DNA from: Gammaproteobacteria bacterium | Lineage (GTDB): Bacteria > Pseudomonadota > Gammaproteobacteria > Pseudomonadales > Ketobacteraceae | Assembly: GCA_013178375.1 (NCBI GenBank) | Contig: JABLXQ010000015.1 | Coordinates: 1-34,179, forward strand | DNA: 34,179 nucleotides | Reading direction: 5' to 3' | Shown here: positions 1 through 10,900 of the stretch, piece by piece | Numbering within the stretch: position 1 is the first letter of the stretch | Layout of the letters: each line of letters begins with the position of its first letter | Program-made: the position numbers and the translations under genes | The notes under the pieces: model-generated | The model's input: only the letters and a program-made list of their open reading frames with translations | What the model was told of the DNA's origin: nothing | Databases searched by the model: none

Positions 1-3000
1 TCGATGGTGAGATGCAGCGGCTGGCCATCGATCTGCACGCTGAGGCGGAATTCCGCGCTGGACTGTTCGTGCGGCTGGGTGAACAGCCAATCCATGCGTC
101 CGGTGTTGCGGGCTACTGTCGACACGGCGCGCACCACAATATCAAGCGCCGGGTCGAGCTCCGCATCGCCCACGCCCAGCGCCTGCAGCTGGTTGCGCCA
201 GCGTTCCCGCACGGTATCGGAAATGGTTGTACTGATGAAAGCCGGAAAGCGTACCCATTGTTCAAACAGTTTATGAACCAGGGTGCCGGCATGACGTCGG
301 AACTGGCTGGATTCCTCAGTTTCAGACGTGGTGGTGACGCTGGAAGTCGTACTTGCTGCGCTGATCACAACTCCGGTTGCGGGCGGCAGTTGCAGGCGCC
401 GCAGGGGGCGATGCGTCGCCGGCCCGGGAGCCTGTTCAATCGGGTGGCGTTCGGCATCATGCTCCAGCATGGGCCAGATCACCGCCAGCAGGCTGCCGGA
501 TTTGGGTTTGCGCACTTGCTGCTTGTCGTCCTCCGTCAGGCAGGCCGACAGGTGCAGTTGTTTGCGGGCGCGGGTGCAGGCCACGTACAGCAGACGCACC
601 GCTTCGTTTTTCGTGCGTTGCTGTTTTTGCTTCCAGAGAAAGGAATACACTGAATCGGCCCGCGCAGTTTCGGTATTCGGCCGTGGCGCCATGAAGATTT
701 CCTGCACGTCATCCAGCACGGCAGTTTGCTTGTCCACCAGAATGAGAGGCTTGTCATCCGCCTGCCCGGTGCGATGCAGTTGCGGCAGGAAGACGACATC
801 GAACTCCAGGCCCTTGGACTTGTGCATGGTCATGATCTGCACCGTCGATTTGCCAGGTTGCGGTGGGGCGGCGGGCACAAACAGTTTTTCCAGCCGGGTG
901 GCAATGGCTTCGGGTGTCGGGGTGGATGCAGTTTCCTCCACGTCCGTCAGCATCGAGAAAAACAGTTCGATCGCGTCCACTTCCTCGTCGCTGTTCGCCG
1001 TTGCAGGAATTCCCAGCTGCAGGACCAGTTCACGCAGGGCTTCCGCAAACGGCTGCTGGTAGCGCTGCTGATAAGCACGGCGGAACGTGGCATGGATATG
1101 TTCGATGCGGGCGCGCACTTCCGCATTCAGGTCATCGGCTTGCGGTGCTTCCGCCAGTTTTTCCAGCGCGCGCCAGGGATGGGTATCGGCTGCCGCCACC
1201 TGTTGCAGCTCCTTTAATGTCAGGCCGCACCAGGGACCGCGCAGCAGCGCAAACCAGGCCACCTTGTCACCCGGCGCAAGATAGGCGCGATACACCGACA
1301 GCAGGTCCTGAATGATTTGGCTGTCGTTAAGTTTTTCAATATCCACTGCCTGGTAGGCAATGTCATGCTGGCGAAAGGCCTGCGCAATCCACGCAATATG
1401 CGATTTGCTTTTTACCAGCACGGCAATGGACTGGTCCGGCTCCAGCGCCAGAACGCGTTGTGCAATCCACTGGGCTTCTGCCTGCGCCGCCGCACCGACA
1501 TCGTCACGGGCGATGAACAGCTGCGCGGAGGTTGCGTCGCCCTCTTTCCGGATTTTGCCGGCCTCGGAATGGGCAAAGGTGACGGCGCCCAGACGGGCGT
1601 CATCACGTTCTGGAAAAACCTGTTTGAAATGCGCGTTGACCCAGTCAAGAACCGCCGGAGAGGAACGGAAATTCATGCGCAGCTGCAGGGATTCAACGCT
1701 CACGTTGCCCAGCAGATTCTGCTGCCACAAGTGCAGGAACAGGCCCACATCGGCTTTGCGGAAGGCGTAAATCGACTGCATGGGATCGCCGACCAGAAAC
1801 AGGGTGCGACCATCACCGGGTGTCCAACCGGCGGTGAGCTTCTCAAGCAGATTGACCTGAATGAAGGACGTGTCCTGGAATTCATCCACCAGAATATGCT
1901 GGATGCGTTCGTCCAGTGCCAGTGCTGCTTCGCCGGGTTGATCAGGGTTGCCCAGCGTGTCCAGCGAAGCCAGTGCAATTTCGCTGAAATCGACTGTCTT
2001 GCGCTGCTGGAACACCAGCTTCAGGTGCGCCGCCGCGTAATACAGCACCAGCACCAGATCCGAAAGCAATTGCCATTCCTGGTCATCGAGTTCCGGCGGT
2101 GGTGCGTTGATAAAATCCAGCACCATGGGTAGCAGCGTGGTTTCCTGGGCTGACAACGTTTGCAGAACCGCCTGCACCCGTTGTTTGTAAGCCTTGGCCG
2201 ACTCTTTTTCAGCCTTGCTGGAAAAATTGGTTTCGGCGGGAAAGCCCCAGGTTTTGTCCGCGCGGGAGCGGATGGTTCTATTCTGGGTCAGAAACAGGTT
2301 CCACTGCTGCTTGCGCTGGGAAATGGAACCCGGTTCGGCTTTCAGCAACGGATGGTCCGGCTTTTCAAAATGGAGCTGGTTACTCGCGTAGATAGTCAGT
2401 TCGCCCATTTCCCGGCACAGCTGCGGCCCGGCCTGTTCGCGCAGACGTTTTTCCGCTTCTTCATTTATACGTTCCAGCGAACCACGCATCAGCTCGCGGA
2501 ATCCGTCCCAGTTGTGCTGGCTCGCCACCACATCATGCAGCCAGTGGTCGCGCTGTGCCAGCATCTGTCCAATCAGCTGGTTGAGCTTGCGGTACTGGCT
2601 GTCAAGAAAGCCCAACACGCGGTAGAGCGCCTGGCCCAGAGCGCTGTCTTCGTCCAGCGACGCCAGCAGGCTGCGCGCAGCTTCGCTGTAGCAATCGGAT
2701 GCATCGTCGGCAACGTTGAACTGCACACCCAGTCTGGCGGCAAGCGGATTGTCGCGCACGATCGAACTGCACAGACTGTCGATGGTCTGCAGACGCAGGC
2801 GTCCGGGATTGTCGAGCAGATTCCACTGCCGCTGCCGGTCGCGCTGCAATACCTGTCGCGCCAGTTGATCGTACAGCTGGTCATGTTCATTTTGCGGCGG
2901 GATATCCGCAGCGGCATTTTGCAGTGCCGACATCACACGGTGCCGCATTTCCGCAGCGGCTTTCTTGGTGAAGGTGATGGCCAGGATCTGCTCCGGACGC

Positions 3001-3146
3001 TCCACCACCGCCAGCAGTTTCAGAATGCGCTGGGTGAGTACGCCAGTTTTGCCGGAACCGGCCGGGGCCTGCATGATAAAACTGCGCGCGATATCCAGCG
3101 CCTGTTCGCGTTCATGGGCATCCGCCAGCAACTTAACCGATGTCAT
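1..3146 (-). CDS. UvrD/RecB-like helicase-nuclease (AddA-like), C-terminus cut by the window edge
   Basis: The frame is open from an ATG at 3146 to the left edge: 1048 complete codons with no stop. Superfamily 1 helicase motifs are visible: Walker A (APAGSGKT, residues 27-34), motif Ia (ITFTKKAAAEM), Walker B (VDEFQD, residues 420-425), motif III (VGDPMQSIYAFRKA) and motif IV (NFRSS). The last readable residues (EFRLSVQIDGQPLHL) look like the start of a RecB-type nuclease domain, so roughly the last 100 residues lie outside the window. Its start overlaps the end of the upstream nuclease gene by 14 bases, which indicates translational coupling and a two-subunit complex. By analogy with AddAB it would unwind and trim double-strand breaks, but that role is inferred. 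Confidence 0.9.
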   Translation of the reverse strand, partial: MTSVKLLADAHEREQALDIARSFIMQAPAGSGKTGVLTQRILKLLAVVERPEQILAITFTKKAAAEMRHRVMSALQNAAADIPPQNEHDQLYDQLARQVLQRDRQRQWNLLDNPGRLRLQTIDSLCSSIVRDNPLAARLGVQFNVADDASDCYSEAARSLLASLDEDSALGQALYRVLGFLDSQYRKLNQLIGQMLAQRDHWLHDVVASQHNWDGFRELMRGSLERINEEAEKRLREQAGPQLCREMGELTIYASNQLHFEKPDHPLLKAEPGSISQRKQQWNLFLTQNRTIRSRADKTWGFPAETNFSSKAEKESAKAYKQRVQAVLQTLSAQETTLLPMVLDFINAPPPELDDQEWQLLSDLVLVLYYAAAHLKLVFQQRKTVDFSEIALASLDTLGNPDQPGEAALALDERIQHILVDEFQDTSFIQVNLLEKLTAGWTPGDGRTLFLVGDPMQSIYAFRKADVGLFLHLWQQNLLGNVSVESLQLRMNFRSSPAVLDWVNAHFKQVFPERDDARLGAVTFAHSEAGKIRKEGDATSAQLFIARDDVGAAAQAEAQWIAQRVLALEPDQSIAVLVKSKSHIAWIAQAFRQHDIAYQAVDIEKLNDSQIIQDLLSVYRAYLAPGDKVAWFALLRGPWCGLTLKELQQVAAADTHPWRALEKLAEAPQADDLNAEVRARIEHIHATFRRAYQQRYQQPFAEALRELVLQLGIPATANSDEEVDAIELFFSMLTDVEETASTPTPEAIATRLEKLFVPAAPPQPGKSTVQIMTMHKSKGLEFDVVFLPQLHRTGQADDKPLILVDKQTAVLDDVQEIFMAPRPNTETARADSVYSFLWKQKQQRTKNEAVRLLYVACTRARKQLHLSACLTEDDKQQVRKPKSGSLLAVIWPMLEHDAERHPIEQAPGPATHRPLRRLQLPPATGVVISAASTTSSVTTTSETEESSQFRRHAGTLVHKLFEQWVRFPAFISTTISDTVRERWRNQLQALGVGDAELDPALDIVVRAVSTVARNTGRMDWLFTQPHEQSSAEFRLSVQIDGQPLHLTI

Positions 3147-5802
3147 CGGCCAGCTCCTGCGCAGATTCACGAATGCGACACACCGGTCCCAGATGGCAAT
3201 ACTGGCAAACTTTCGGATTTACCGGTTCCACCACTGCCCTGCCCTCGCGATATTCCTGCGCCAGACCCGCCAGGATCTGCTGCCATTCCTGCATCTGGGC
3301 GGCCCAGTCACCTGCCTGGATTATTTTTCCAGTGCCCTTGCCGAAGGCCAGCTGGGCATCCTGCATGCCCTTGTACTGCATCCTGCTATTGTGCAGAACC
3401 CCAAAATACAGGCCGCGGGTTTTCTCCGGTTCCAGCATGGCATACAGCAGTAATTGCGGTTCCTCGGGGCGCTCGCCTTGCAGCACCTGGGCCTCCTTGT
3501 CACCGGACTTGTAATCGATGATCGCCAGTGCATCGCCAATACGATCGATCCGGTCCACTGCCAGTGACAATTCGATTCCGTTCAGTTGCAGCGTGCGTTT
3601 CTTTTCGACCTGTTCGATGTTGAAAGGATCGCGGCGTGCGTCGTAATCCTTCAGCCAGCGCTTCACCAGACTGAATGTGCGCTCCTGTTCCAGCGGATAC
3701 AGTGCAGCCGGCTCCAGCATCACCTCGGCGCGCAGCTGGCGAATTTCTGCGTCGACGATGTCGTGCAGCAGGACATCCAGCCGGGATTCGTCTTCAATCA
3801 GCAGCTGCAGTGCAGCGGAGTCTTTCACCTCCAGCCAGAATTTTTCCAGAACGCGGTGCAGCAAATGGCCACGATCGGCGGCACGCACGCCTTCCGTCAG
3901 CTCATCCTGGGCGCGGATATTGAGCCGGTATTCCGCAAACGCCTTGAACGGGCACTGGGATTGGGATTTTATAATGCCGCTGCCACCCCTGGCATGTTGC
4001 TCTTCCACGGGCGCGCCATATTCATCTGGCGGCAACTGCTGCACGGTGTCACGCAACTGTTGATACTGGCGCTGTTCCAGCGAACGAAACCGGTAGGCAT
4101 CCGGCCAGTGGTGATCCAGCGCGGGAATATCCTGCAGCAGACTCGCCAGTGCGTGCCCGGTGTCACCCTGATTTTCCCCCCAGCTGAACACCACCTGTGG
4201 CGCGGAATTGCGGAAGCCGCCCAGCAGACCGGCGGAATAGTGCAGTTCCCGCTCCGGCGTGGCGCCGGGCATGTTCAGCGCGCGCTGGAGCTGACGTGGC
4301 AACAGCGGATTTGCAGACACGGATTGCGGCCAGTTCGCAGCCTCGCACTCACACACCCACAATGCATCAAACGGCAAGCCCGCCGCTTCCAGCACGCCCA
4401 TGATCTGAATGCTCGCAGTTTCCGTTTGCGGCTGGAATTGAACGCCACGCAGACATTCATTCAGTTCATGACAGAATTCGGTCAATGACAGACGCGTCAC
4501 GAACGGGGTCAGCTCCAGCAGAGTGAGCAGCGTTTCCTGCAGGCGCTGCCGGATCTGGAATTCCTCGCTCGACAACGTGCGCTGCTGACCCCACTGCGAC
4601 GCGACCAGCAATCCATTCAGCCAGTTCAGCCATTGGGGAATGGACAGCTTCTTCGCCGAGGAACGGGCCGACTGCAAACGCGCCAGCCAGTCTGCGGTAG
4701 CCGAACTGCCCGGCGCAAATTGTTGCCAGCGTCTGGTGATGGCGTCCAGACCAAGACGCATGCAGTTCTGGTCGCGCAGCCGCTGAATGAAACGGTCATG
4801 CTCAATGAAAGCCGCGTCTCCCGCAAAGCAGGGGCTCGTCAGCAGCAGGTTCCACTCCAGCAGCGAAAGCTCCCCGCCCAGTGCGCGCAACAATAACAGC
4901 AGATGCGACACCAGCGGATAGTCCGTCAGCTTCTGCCCCGCCGTGATATTGATGATATCAGTCCAGTGGTGCTGGTCATGATCCGGCTGCTGCTGCCACA
5001 ACGCCTGGCAAATGGCGCGCATCCGTGCACGCTGGTTTTGCAGATTGGGAATCACAATGCCAATGCGGACGGGCTGGATGCTGGCAGCACGTTGCGTCAA
5101 TGCCCAGTTCACGGCTGCACCGAACTGTTCATCCACCTGGGCAAAGGAGACGGAATGACAGGTGCCGTTGCGGGAAGGCAAATGCGAAAACCCGATCCGG
5201 CTGCCGGCCTGTTGCGCGCAGGTCATCAGATACAGCAATTGCGGTTCCGAATGATCATTGAAGCCATGCAGAAAAATGGTGGCGGGAAACATGGGGCTCA
5301 TGGCGTCGCCCTGTGCCATCACCCATTGCAGCAGCGCGGGCGGGTCCAGCAGGTTGTCCTGTTGCAGGCGCGCCAGATACAAACGGTGCCACTGCGCAAA
5401 ACGCGCGTTTTCCGGTGTATGGCCGCTTTCCAGCTGGGCTGTGCCCATACGCCAGCGACAGATCAGCGCGCGGGCCTGCTGCGCCAGTTGCACCAGTCCT
5501 TCCACATCCGGCAACGGGTCCTTGTCCTGCTCGATGACTTGCCGCCACAACAGCGCAGACTGCCGGGCCGTCAGCACGCGGGGCACGGATTTTTCAGCCG
5601 GCAACAGCAGGCCCAGTGCATCAAACAATTGCTGCAGCCAGGCATCCAGCGGCAGCGCGTTGAGCCGGGGCCAGGATTGCAGGCCCTGCGCTGCCATCTC
5701 CGTATCGTGATCGCGCACCAGCCAGGCTGAAAGCCGGCGGTTCGGCGTCAGGATCAGCGTGTCAGGGCTGCAGGCAGCAAAATCCAGTGGGGTATTATTC
5801 AC
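3133..5802 (-). CDS. PD-(D/E)XK nuclease, AddB-like DNA repair protein
   Basis: This 889-residue protein matches the family often annotated as 'probable DNA repair protein', the partner of the helicase downstream. The N-terminal region (SPDTLILTPNRRLSAWLVRD) fits the inactivated helicase-like fold of AddB. The C-terminal third carries a RecB-type nuclease: DRIDRIG, then IDYKSG (D763, K765) and QLLLYAM. Four cysteines, C617 (QCPFKAF) and C866, C869, C875 (CQYCHLGPVC), match the iron-sulfur pin that staples AddB-type nucleases. The start is a GTG at 5802; the upstream in-frame stretch reaches a TGA without any ATG, and no clear Shine-Dalgarno is visible, so the start is less sure than the gene. 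The stop overlaps the helicase start by 14 bases. Confidence 0.9.
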   Translation of the reverse strand: MNNTPLDFAACSPDTLILTPNRRLSAWLVRDHDTEMAAQGLQSWPRLNALPLDAWLQQLFDALGLLLPAEKSVPRVLTARQSALLWRQVIEQDKDPLPDVEGLVQLAQQARALICRWRMGTAQLESGHTPENARFAQWHRLYLARLQQDNLLDPPALLQWVMAQGDAMSPMFPATIFLHGFNDHSEPQLLYLMTCAQQAGSRIGFSHLPSRNGTCHSVSFAQVDEQFGAAVNWALTQRAASIQPVRIGIVIPNLQNQRARMRAICQALWQQQPDHDQHHWTDIINITAGQKLTDYPLVSHLLLLLRALGGELSLLEWNLLLTSPCFAGDAAFIEHDRFIQRLRDQNCMRLGLDAITRRWQQFAPGSSATADWLARLQSARSSAKKLSIPQWLNWLNGLLVASQWGQQRTLSSEEFQIRQRLQETLLTLLELTPFVTRLSLTEFCHELNECLRGVQFQPQTETASIQIMGVLEAAGLPFDALWVCECEAANWPQSVSANPLLPRQLQRALNMPGATPERELHYSAGLLGGFRNSAPQVVFSWGENQGDTGHALASLLQDIPALDHHWPDAYRFRSLEQRQYQQLRDTVQQLPPDEYGAPVEEQHARGGSGIIKSQSQCPFKAFAEYRLNIRAQDELTEGVRAADRGHLLHRVLEKFWLEVKDSAALQLLIEDESRLDVLLHDIVDAEIRQLRAEVMLEPAALYPLEQERTFSLVKRWLKDYDARRDPFNIEQVEKKRTLQLNGIELSLAVDRIDRIGDALAIIDYKSGDKEAQVLQGERPEEPQLLLYAMLEPEKTRGLYFGVLHNSRMQYKGMQDAQLAFGKGTGKIIQAGDWAAQMQEWQQILAGLAQEYREGRAVVEPVNPKVCQYCHLGPVCRIRESAQELADDIG

Positions 5803-5971
5803 AGCAATGCGGTACCGATGAGTGAAGTGGAAGGTTCAGTGATCTCTATCCATATTATTGTCGGCCGGGGCCGTGATTATTGGGTTTCCAAACTGTCATC
5901 GGTATGGTGATTACGCTAGAATCGGGCAGTTGATGATACCCAAAAGCTAGTTGAAATAGGACCCAAATACA

Positions 5972-7045
5972 ATGTCACAGCCCAGCGTCGACGACCTCAA
6001 CGTCCTGTCGCAGCAACTGTTGATCACACCCGATCAACTGAAATCCGAACTGCCGTTGACCGAAAAGGCCATCGCCACCGTGGTGAAAGGCCGTCAGGAT
6101 GTCCGCAACATTCTGGATCGCAAGGACCCCCGCCTGTTCATCGTGATCGGCCCCTGCTCCATTCACGACATCGAAGCAGCCAAGGATTATGCCCGTCGTC
6201 TGAAAAAGCTGTCTGACGAAGTATCCGACACCCTGCTGCTGATCATGCGCGTCTATTTTGAGAAACCCCGCACCACCACCGGCTGGAAAGGTCTGATCAA
6301 CGACCCGTACCTGAATGACAGCTTCAAGATCCAGGACGGACTGCACATTGCCCGCCGTCTGCTGCTGGATCTTTCGGAAATGGGCCTGCCCACTGCCACC
6401 GAAGCGCTGGACCCTATCTCGCCGCAATATTTGCAGGATCTGATCAGCTGGTCGGCCATCGGCGCCCGCACCACCGAATCCCAAACCCACCGGGAAATGT
6501 CCAGCGGCCTGTCGTCGGCCGTGGGCTTCAAGAACGGTACGGATGGCAGCCTGACCGTGGCAGTGAACGCCCTGCAGGCAGTGTCCAGCCCCCACAGTTT
6601 TCTGGGCATCAATGATCAGGGCCAGGTGTCCATCATCAATACCCGTGGCAACGCCTACGCGCATGTCGTACTGCGCGGTGGTGGCGGCAAACCGAACTAC
6701 GATTCGGTCAGCGTGGCGCTGGCGGAAAAGGAACTGGCAGCGGCCAAGGTGTCCCAGAACATCATGGTGGACTGCAGCCACGCCAACTCCAACAAGGACG
6801 CAAACCTGCAGCCGCTGGTGATGGAAAACGTGACCAACCAGATCCTGGAAGGCAACAAGTCCATTATCGGTCTGATGGTGGAAAGCCATATCAACTTCGG
6901 CGCCCAGAAAATCCCGGCGGACCTGTCCCAACTGAAATACGGCGTTTCAGTAACTGACGCCTGTATCGACTGGGCTACCACGGAAGCCGCCGTGCACAAG
7001 ATGGCGGAGAAGCTGCGGGACGTGCTGCCCAAGCGCAACGCCTGA
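5972..7045 (+). CDS. 3-deoxy-7-phosphoheptulonate (DAHP) synthase, type I-alpha
   Basis: It catalyses the first step of the shikimate pathway, condensing phosphoenolpyruvate and erythrose 4-phosphate to DAHP. The 357-residue length equals that of the E. coli AroF/AroG/AroH enzymes. Family signatures are intact: IGPCSIHD with the metal-binding C62, MRVYFEKPRTT, the WKGLINDP phosphate loop, IGARTTESQTHRE, GFKNGTDGS, and DCSHANSNKD with the metal-binding histidine. Residues are a mixture: IGPCSIHD resembles AroG while TEALD resembles AroF, so which aromatic amino acid inhibits the enzyme cannot be read from the sequence. The gene stands alone: the neighbours on both sides are on the opposite strand, and a hairpin terminator follows 27 bases after the stop. 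Confidence 0.96.
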   Translation: MSQPSVDDLNVLSQQLLITPDQLKSELPLTEKAIATVVKGRQDVRNILDRKDPRLFIVIGPCSIHDIEAAKDYARRLKKLSDEVSDTLLLIMRVYFEKPRTTTGWKGLINDPYLNDSFKIQDGLHIARRLLLDLSEMGLPTATEALDPISPQYLQDLISWSAIGARTTESQTHREMSSGLSSAVGFKNGTDGSLTVAVNALQAVSSPHSFLGINDQGQVSIINTRGNAYAHVVLRGGGGKPNYDSVSVALAEKELAAAKVSQNIMVDCSHANSNKDANLQPLVMENVTNQILEGNKSIIGLMVESHINFGAQKIPADLSQLKYGVSVTDACIDWATTEAAVHKMAEKLRDVLPKRNA

Positions 7046-7071
7046 GCCAGAGCGTTTTCCGGAGCAACAAA

Positions 7072-7104
7072 AAAGGGCCTTTTGAACAAGGCCCTTTCTA
7101 TTTT
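7072..7104. terminator. Bidirectional Rho-independent terminator between DAHP synthase and nfuA
   Basis: A perfect 10-bp stem, AAAGGGCCTT (7072-7081) and AAGGCCCTTT (7088-7097), closes a 6-base loop. A T-rich tail (CTATTTT) follows on the plus strand, and on the minus strand the stem is followed by TTTTTTG. It can therefore end transcription of both convergent genes. Confidence 0.88.
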
Positions 7105-7142
7105 CAACAGACTTCTTTATATGTGCGTTCAACCTGCACCGG

Positions 7143-7739
7143 TCACTTGAAGTAGGCGTTTTCCCGTACAGTGTGATCCGTGGTATCGGTCACCCGCTTC
7201 AGCTGGGGCACTTTCTCCAGCAGGGTTTTCTCGATGCCCTGCTTCAGCGTCACATCCACCATGCCGCAACCCTGACAGCCGCCACCAAACTTCAGCACGG
7301 CCAGGGTATCGTCTTCCAGCAACTCGATCAGCTGCACGTTGCCGCCGTGGGATGCAAGTTGCGGATTGATCTCGCTATAGAGAATGTAATTGATCTTCTG
7401 CTCGACGGAAGCGTTGTCGTCAATTTGCGGCACCTTGGACTTGGGCGCGCGGAAAGTGAGCTGACCACCCATGCGGTCCTTGGCGTAGTCGATGACGGCA
7501 TCCTGCAGATAAGGCACGCTGGCGCCGTCGATATAGGCCGCGAAGCCTTCCAGATCCAGGCGGGTATCCGTCGGCTCGTTTTCACCGGCAGCACAGTACG
7601 CCATGCAGCATTCGGCGTGGGGTGTGCCGGGGCGTTCCACAAAAATCCGCACGCTCATGCCCTGGCTGTCCTGCTTCTGCAGCAGTCCGAGCAGGTATTC
7701 CTGAGCCGATTCGGTAACCTTGATGAAACTGTCCGTCAT
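7143..7739 (-). CDS. nfuA: Fe-S cluster biogenesis / NfuA carrier protein
   Basis: This 198-residue protein has the two-domain NfuA layout: a degenerate A-type N-terminal domain (IFVERPGTPHAECCMAYC) and a C-terminal Nfu domain with the cluster-binding CxxC (C155 and C158 in GGGCQGCG). It would hold and deliver [4Fe-4S] clusters to apo-enzymes, as in E. coli. The ATG at 7739 is chosen because it gives the family's normal N-terminus and has AGG upstream. An in-frame ATG at 7769 would add ten unrelated residues and has no ribosome site. It converges on the DAHP synthase gene and shares its terminator. It is divergent from metH. Confidence 0.93.
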   Translation of the reverse strand: MTDSFIKVTESAQEYLLGLLQKQDSQGMSVRIFVERPGTPHAECCMAYCAAGENEPTDTRLDLEGFAAYIDGASVPYLQDAVIDYAKDRMGGQLTFRAPKSKVPQIDDNASVEQKINYILYSEINPQLASHGGNVQLIELLEDDTLAVLKFGGGCQGCGMVDVTLKQGIEKTLLEKVPQLKRVTDTTDHTVRENAYFK

Positions 7740-7948
7740 AAACCAACCTGTTGAATTCGCGAACGTCATACTGCTGCAAGAATACCGCCTTCAGGGGCAA
7801 AAACCAAGCACAGCAGTCGGGTATTCGGGGAATGAAGAAAATGGCCCTTGTCATGAAAAAAACTCAGGCTGGCAATGCCCGAGTGATTTGCTCAATCTGT
7901 TAGAATAGCGAACTTTACGTTTGCAACCCCAAGAGTCTGATTTTAAAA

Positions 7949-10900
7949 ATGAAATCAATCCAAGACCGCACCGCCAGCCTGACCCGAGCCCTGCAACAGC
8001 GAATCCTGATCCTGGATGGTGCCATGGGGACCATGATCCAGGGCTACAAGCTTACCGAACAGGATTACCGGGGTGCGCGTTTTGCCAATCACCGCAGTGA
8101 TCTTAAGGGAAACAACGACCTGCTATCAATCACGCGTCCCGATGTGATCGGCGCGATCCACCAGGCGTACCTGGATGCCGGCGCGGATATTATCGAAACC
8201 AACACCTTCAACTCAACCTCCGTTTCCCAGGCCGACTACCACCTGGAAGCCCTGGTGTATGAGTTGAACAGGGAAGGTGCTGCCCTCGCCCGCCGCCTGT
8301 GCGACGCCCAGACCGCAGCGACCCCGGACAAACCGCGCTTTGTGGCCGGGGTGCTGGGCCCCACCAGCCGCACCTGCTCGATCTCGCCGGATGTGAACCG
8401 GCCTGAATACCGCAACGTCAGTTTCGATGAACTGGTGGAGAACTACACCGAAGCCACCCGCGGCCTGATCGACGGCGGCGCCGACACTATCCTGATCGAA
8501 ACCGTGTTCGACACCCTGAACTGCCGCGCTGCCATCTTCGCCGTGCGCAAATTCTTCCGCGATCACAACGTGGAGCTGCCGGTGATGATCTCAGGCACCA
8601 TTACCGACGCCAGCGGCCGCACCCTGTCCGGCCAGACGGTGGAAGCGTTTTACAACTCGGTATCCCATGCCCATCTGCTCAGCATCGGGTTGAACTGCGC
8701 TCTCGGAGCGGAACAGTTGCGGCCTTACGTGGAAGAACTGTCCCGGGTATCGGAATGCCATGTCAGTGCCCATCCCAATGCCGGCCTGCCCAACGAATTC
8801 GGCCAGTACGATCAGACACCGGATGAAATGACCGAGATCGTGAAGGAATTCGCCACCAGCGGCTTCGTCAACATCATTGGCGGCTGCTGCGGCTCCACAC
8901 CTGCGCACATCGCGGCGATCGCCAAAGCGGTTGCCAACGTCAAACCGCGTGAACTGCCGACACTGAAGCCGGTGATGCACCTGTCGGGCCTGGAACCCTT
9001 CAGCATCGACGAAAACTCCCTGTTCGTGAACGTGGGCGAGCGCACCAACGTCACCGGCTCAGCCCGATTCCGCCGCCTGATTACCGATGGCAACTATGAA
9101 GAAGCGTTGCAGATCGCCCGCGACCAGGTGGAAAGCGGCGCCCAGGTGATCGACGTCAACATGGATGAAGGCATGCTGGATTCCAAGGCGGCGATGGTGA
9201 AATTTCTCAACCTGATCGCGTCGGAGCCGGAAATCAGCCGGGTGCCGATCATGATCGACTCTTCCAAGTGGGACATCATCGAAGAAGGCCTGAAGTGCAT
9301 TCAGGGCAAGGGCATCGTCAATTCCATCAGCATGAAGGAAGGCGAAGCCGAATTCATCGAGCGCGCGCGTCTGTGCATGGAATACGGCGCGGCGGTGGTG
9401 GTGATGGCATTCGATGAAAAAGGCCAGGCGGATACGGCGGCGCGCAAGAAGGAAATCTGCAAGCGTTCCTACGACCTGCTGATGAGCATCGGCTTTCCGC
9501 CCCAGGACATCATTTTCGATCCCAACGTTTTTGCGGTGGCGACCGGCATCGAGGAACACAACAACTACGCGGTGGATTTCATCGAGGCCTGCGCTTACAT
9601 CAAGCAGAATCTGCCGTATGCGAAATCGTCCGGCGGCATCAGCAACGTGTCGTTCTCGTTCCGGGGCAATGATGCGGTGCGCGAGGCGATTCACGCGGTG
9701 TTTCTGTACCACGCCATCAAGGCGGGCCTCACCATGGGCATCGTCAACGCCGGTCAGCTGGCGATATACGAGGAAATCCCCGCGGAACTGCGCGAGCGCG
9801 TGGAAGACGTGATCCTGAACCGTCGCCCGGACGGTACCGACCGTCTGCTGGAAATCGCCGAGCAATTCAAGCACGGGGGCGGCGTCAAACAGGTGGAAGA
9901 CAACGCCTGGCGGCAGTGGCCGGTGACCAAGCGGCTGGAACATGCGCTGGTGAAAGGCATCACCACCTTCATCGTGGAAGATACCGAGGAAGCGCGCCAG
10001 CAGGCCAAGCGTCCGATCGAAGTGATCGAAGGTCCGCTGATGGACGGCATGAACGTCGTCGGCGATCTGTTCGGTCAGGGTAAAATGTTTTTGCCGCAGG
10101 TGGTGAAAAGTGCCCGCGTGATGAAGCAGTCGGTGGCGTACCTGATCCCCTATATCGAAGCGGAAAAGAGTGCCGGCAGCCAGGCCAAGGGCAAGATCCT
10201 GATGGCGACGGTAAAGGGCGACGTGCACGATATCGGAAAGAACATCGTCGGCGTGGTGTTGCAGTGCAACAACTACGAAGTCATCGATCTGGGCGTGATG
10301 GTATCCTGCGAAAATATTCTGCAGGCGGCGAACGATCACAATGTCGACGTGATTGGCCTGAGCGGTCTGATCACGCCGTCGCTGGATGAAATGGTGCATG
10401 TGGCAAAGGAAATGCAGCGCAAGGGATTCACCAAGCCGCTGCTGATTGGCGGCGCCACCACGTCGAAAGCGCACACGGCTGTGAAGATCGATCCGCAGTA
10501 TGACAGGGCGCCGGTCGTGTACGTGCCGGATGCCTCGCGCAGCGTGGGCGTCGTTTCCGCACTGATGAACCCCGAACAGCGCGTCGTGCTCTTCAATAAA
10601 ATGCAGGAAGAATACAACGCAGCCCGCGAGCGCAATGCGAATCGTGGTAACCGCACGCACCTGCTGGGTTACAACGCTGCTACCGACAATGGTTTTCAGT
10701 GGGACTGGGCCGGTTACACGCCGCCTTCCCCAACCTTCACCGGCAGCAAAACGCTGATCGATTATCCGCTGCAGGAACTGGTGGACCGCATCGACTGGAC
10801 GCCCTTTTTCATTTCCTGGGAACTGGCGGGCAAATACCCCACCATTCTGGAAGATAAAGTGGTGGGTGAGACCGCGCGCAACCTGTTCAACGATGCCCAG

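Noticed and set aside
2160-3521. Plus-strand open frame of about 453 codons over the repair genes
   Set aside because: It crosses the junction of two convincing minus-strand genes with helicase and nuclease motifs and resembles no family.
7740-7948. Possible cobalamin or SAM riboswitch upstream of metH
   Set aside because: No B12-box or conserved stem pattern could be found in the short leader; only a weak TAGAAT-like -10 is present.
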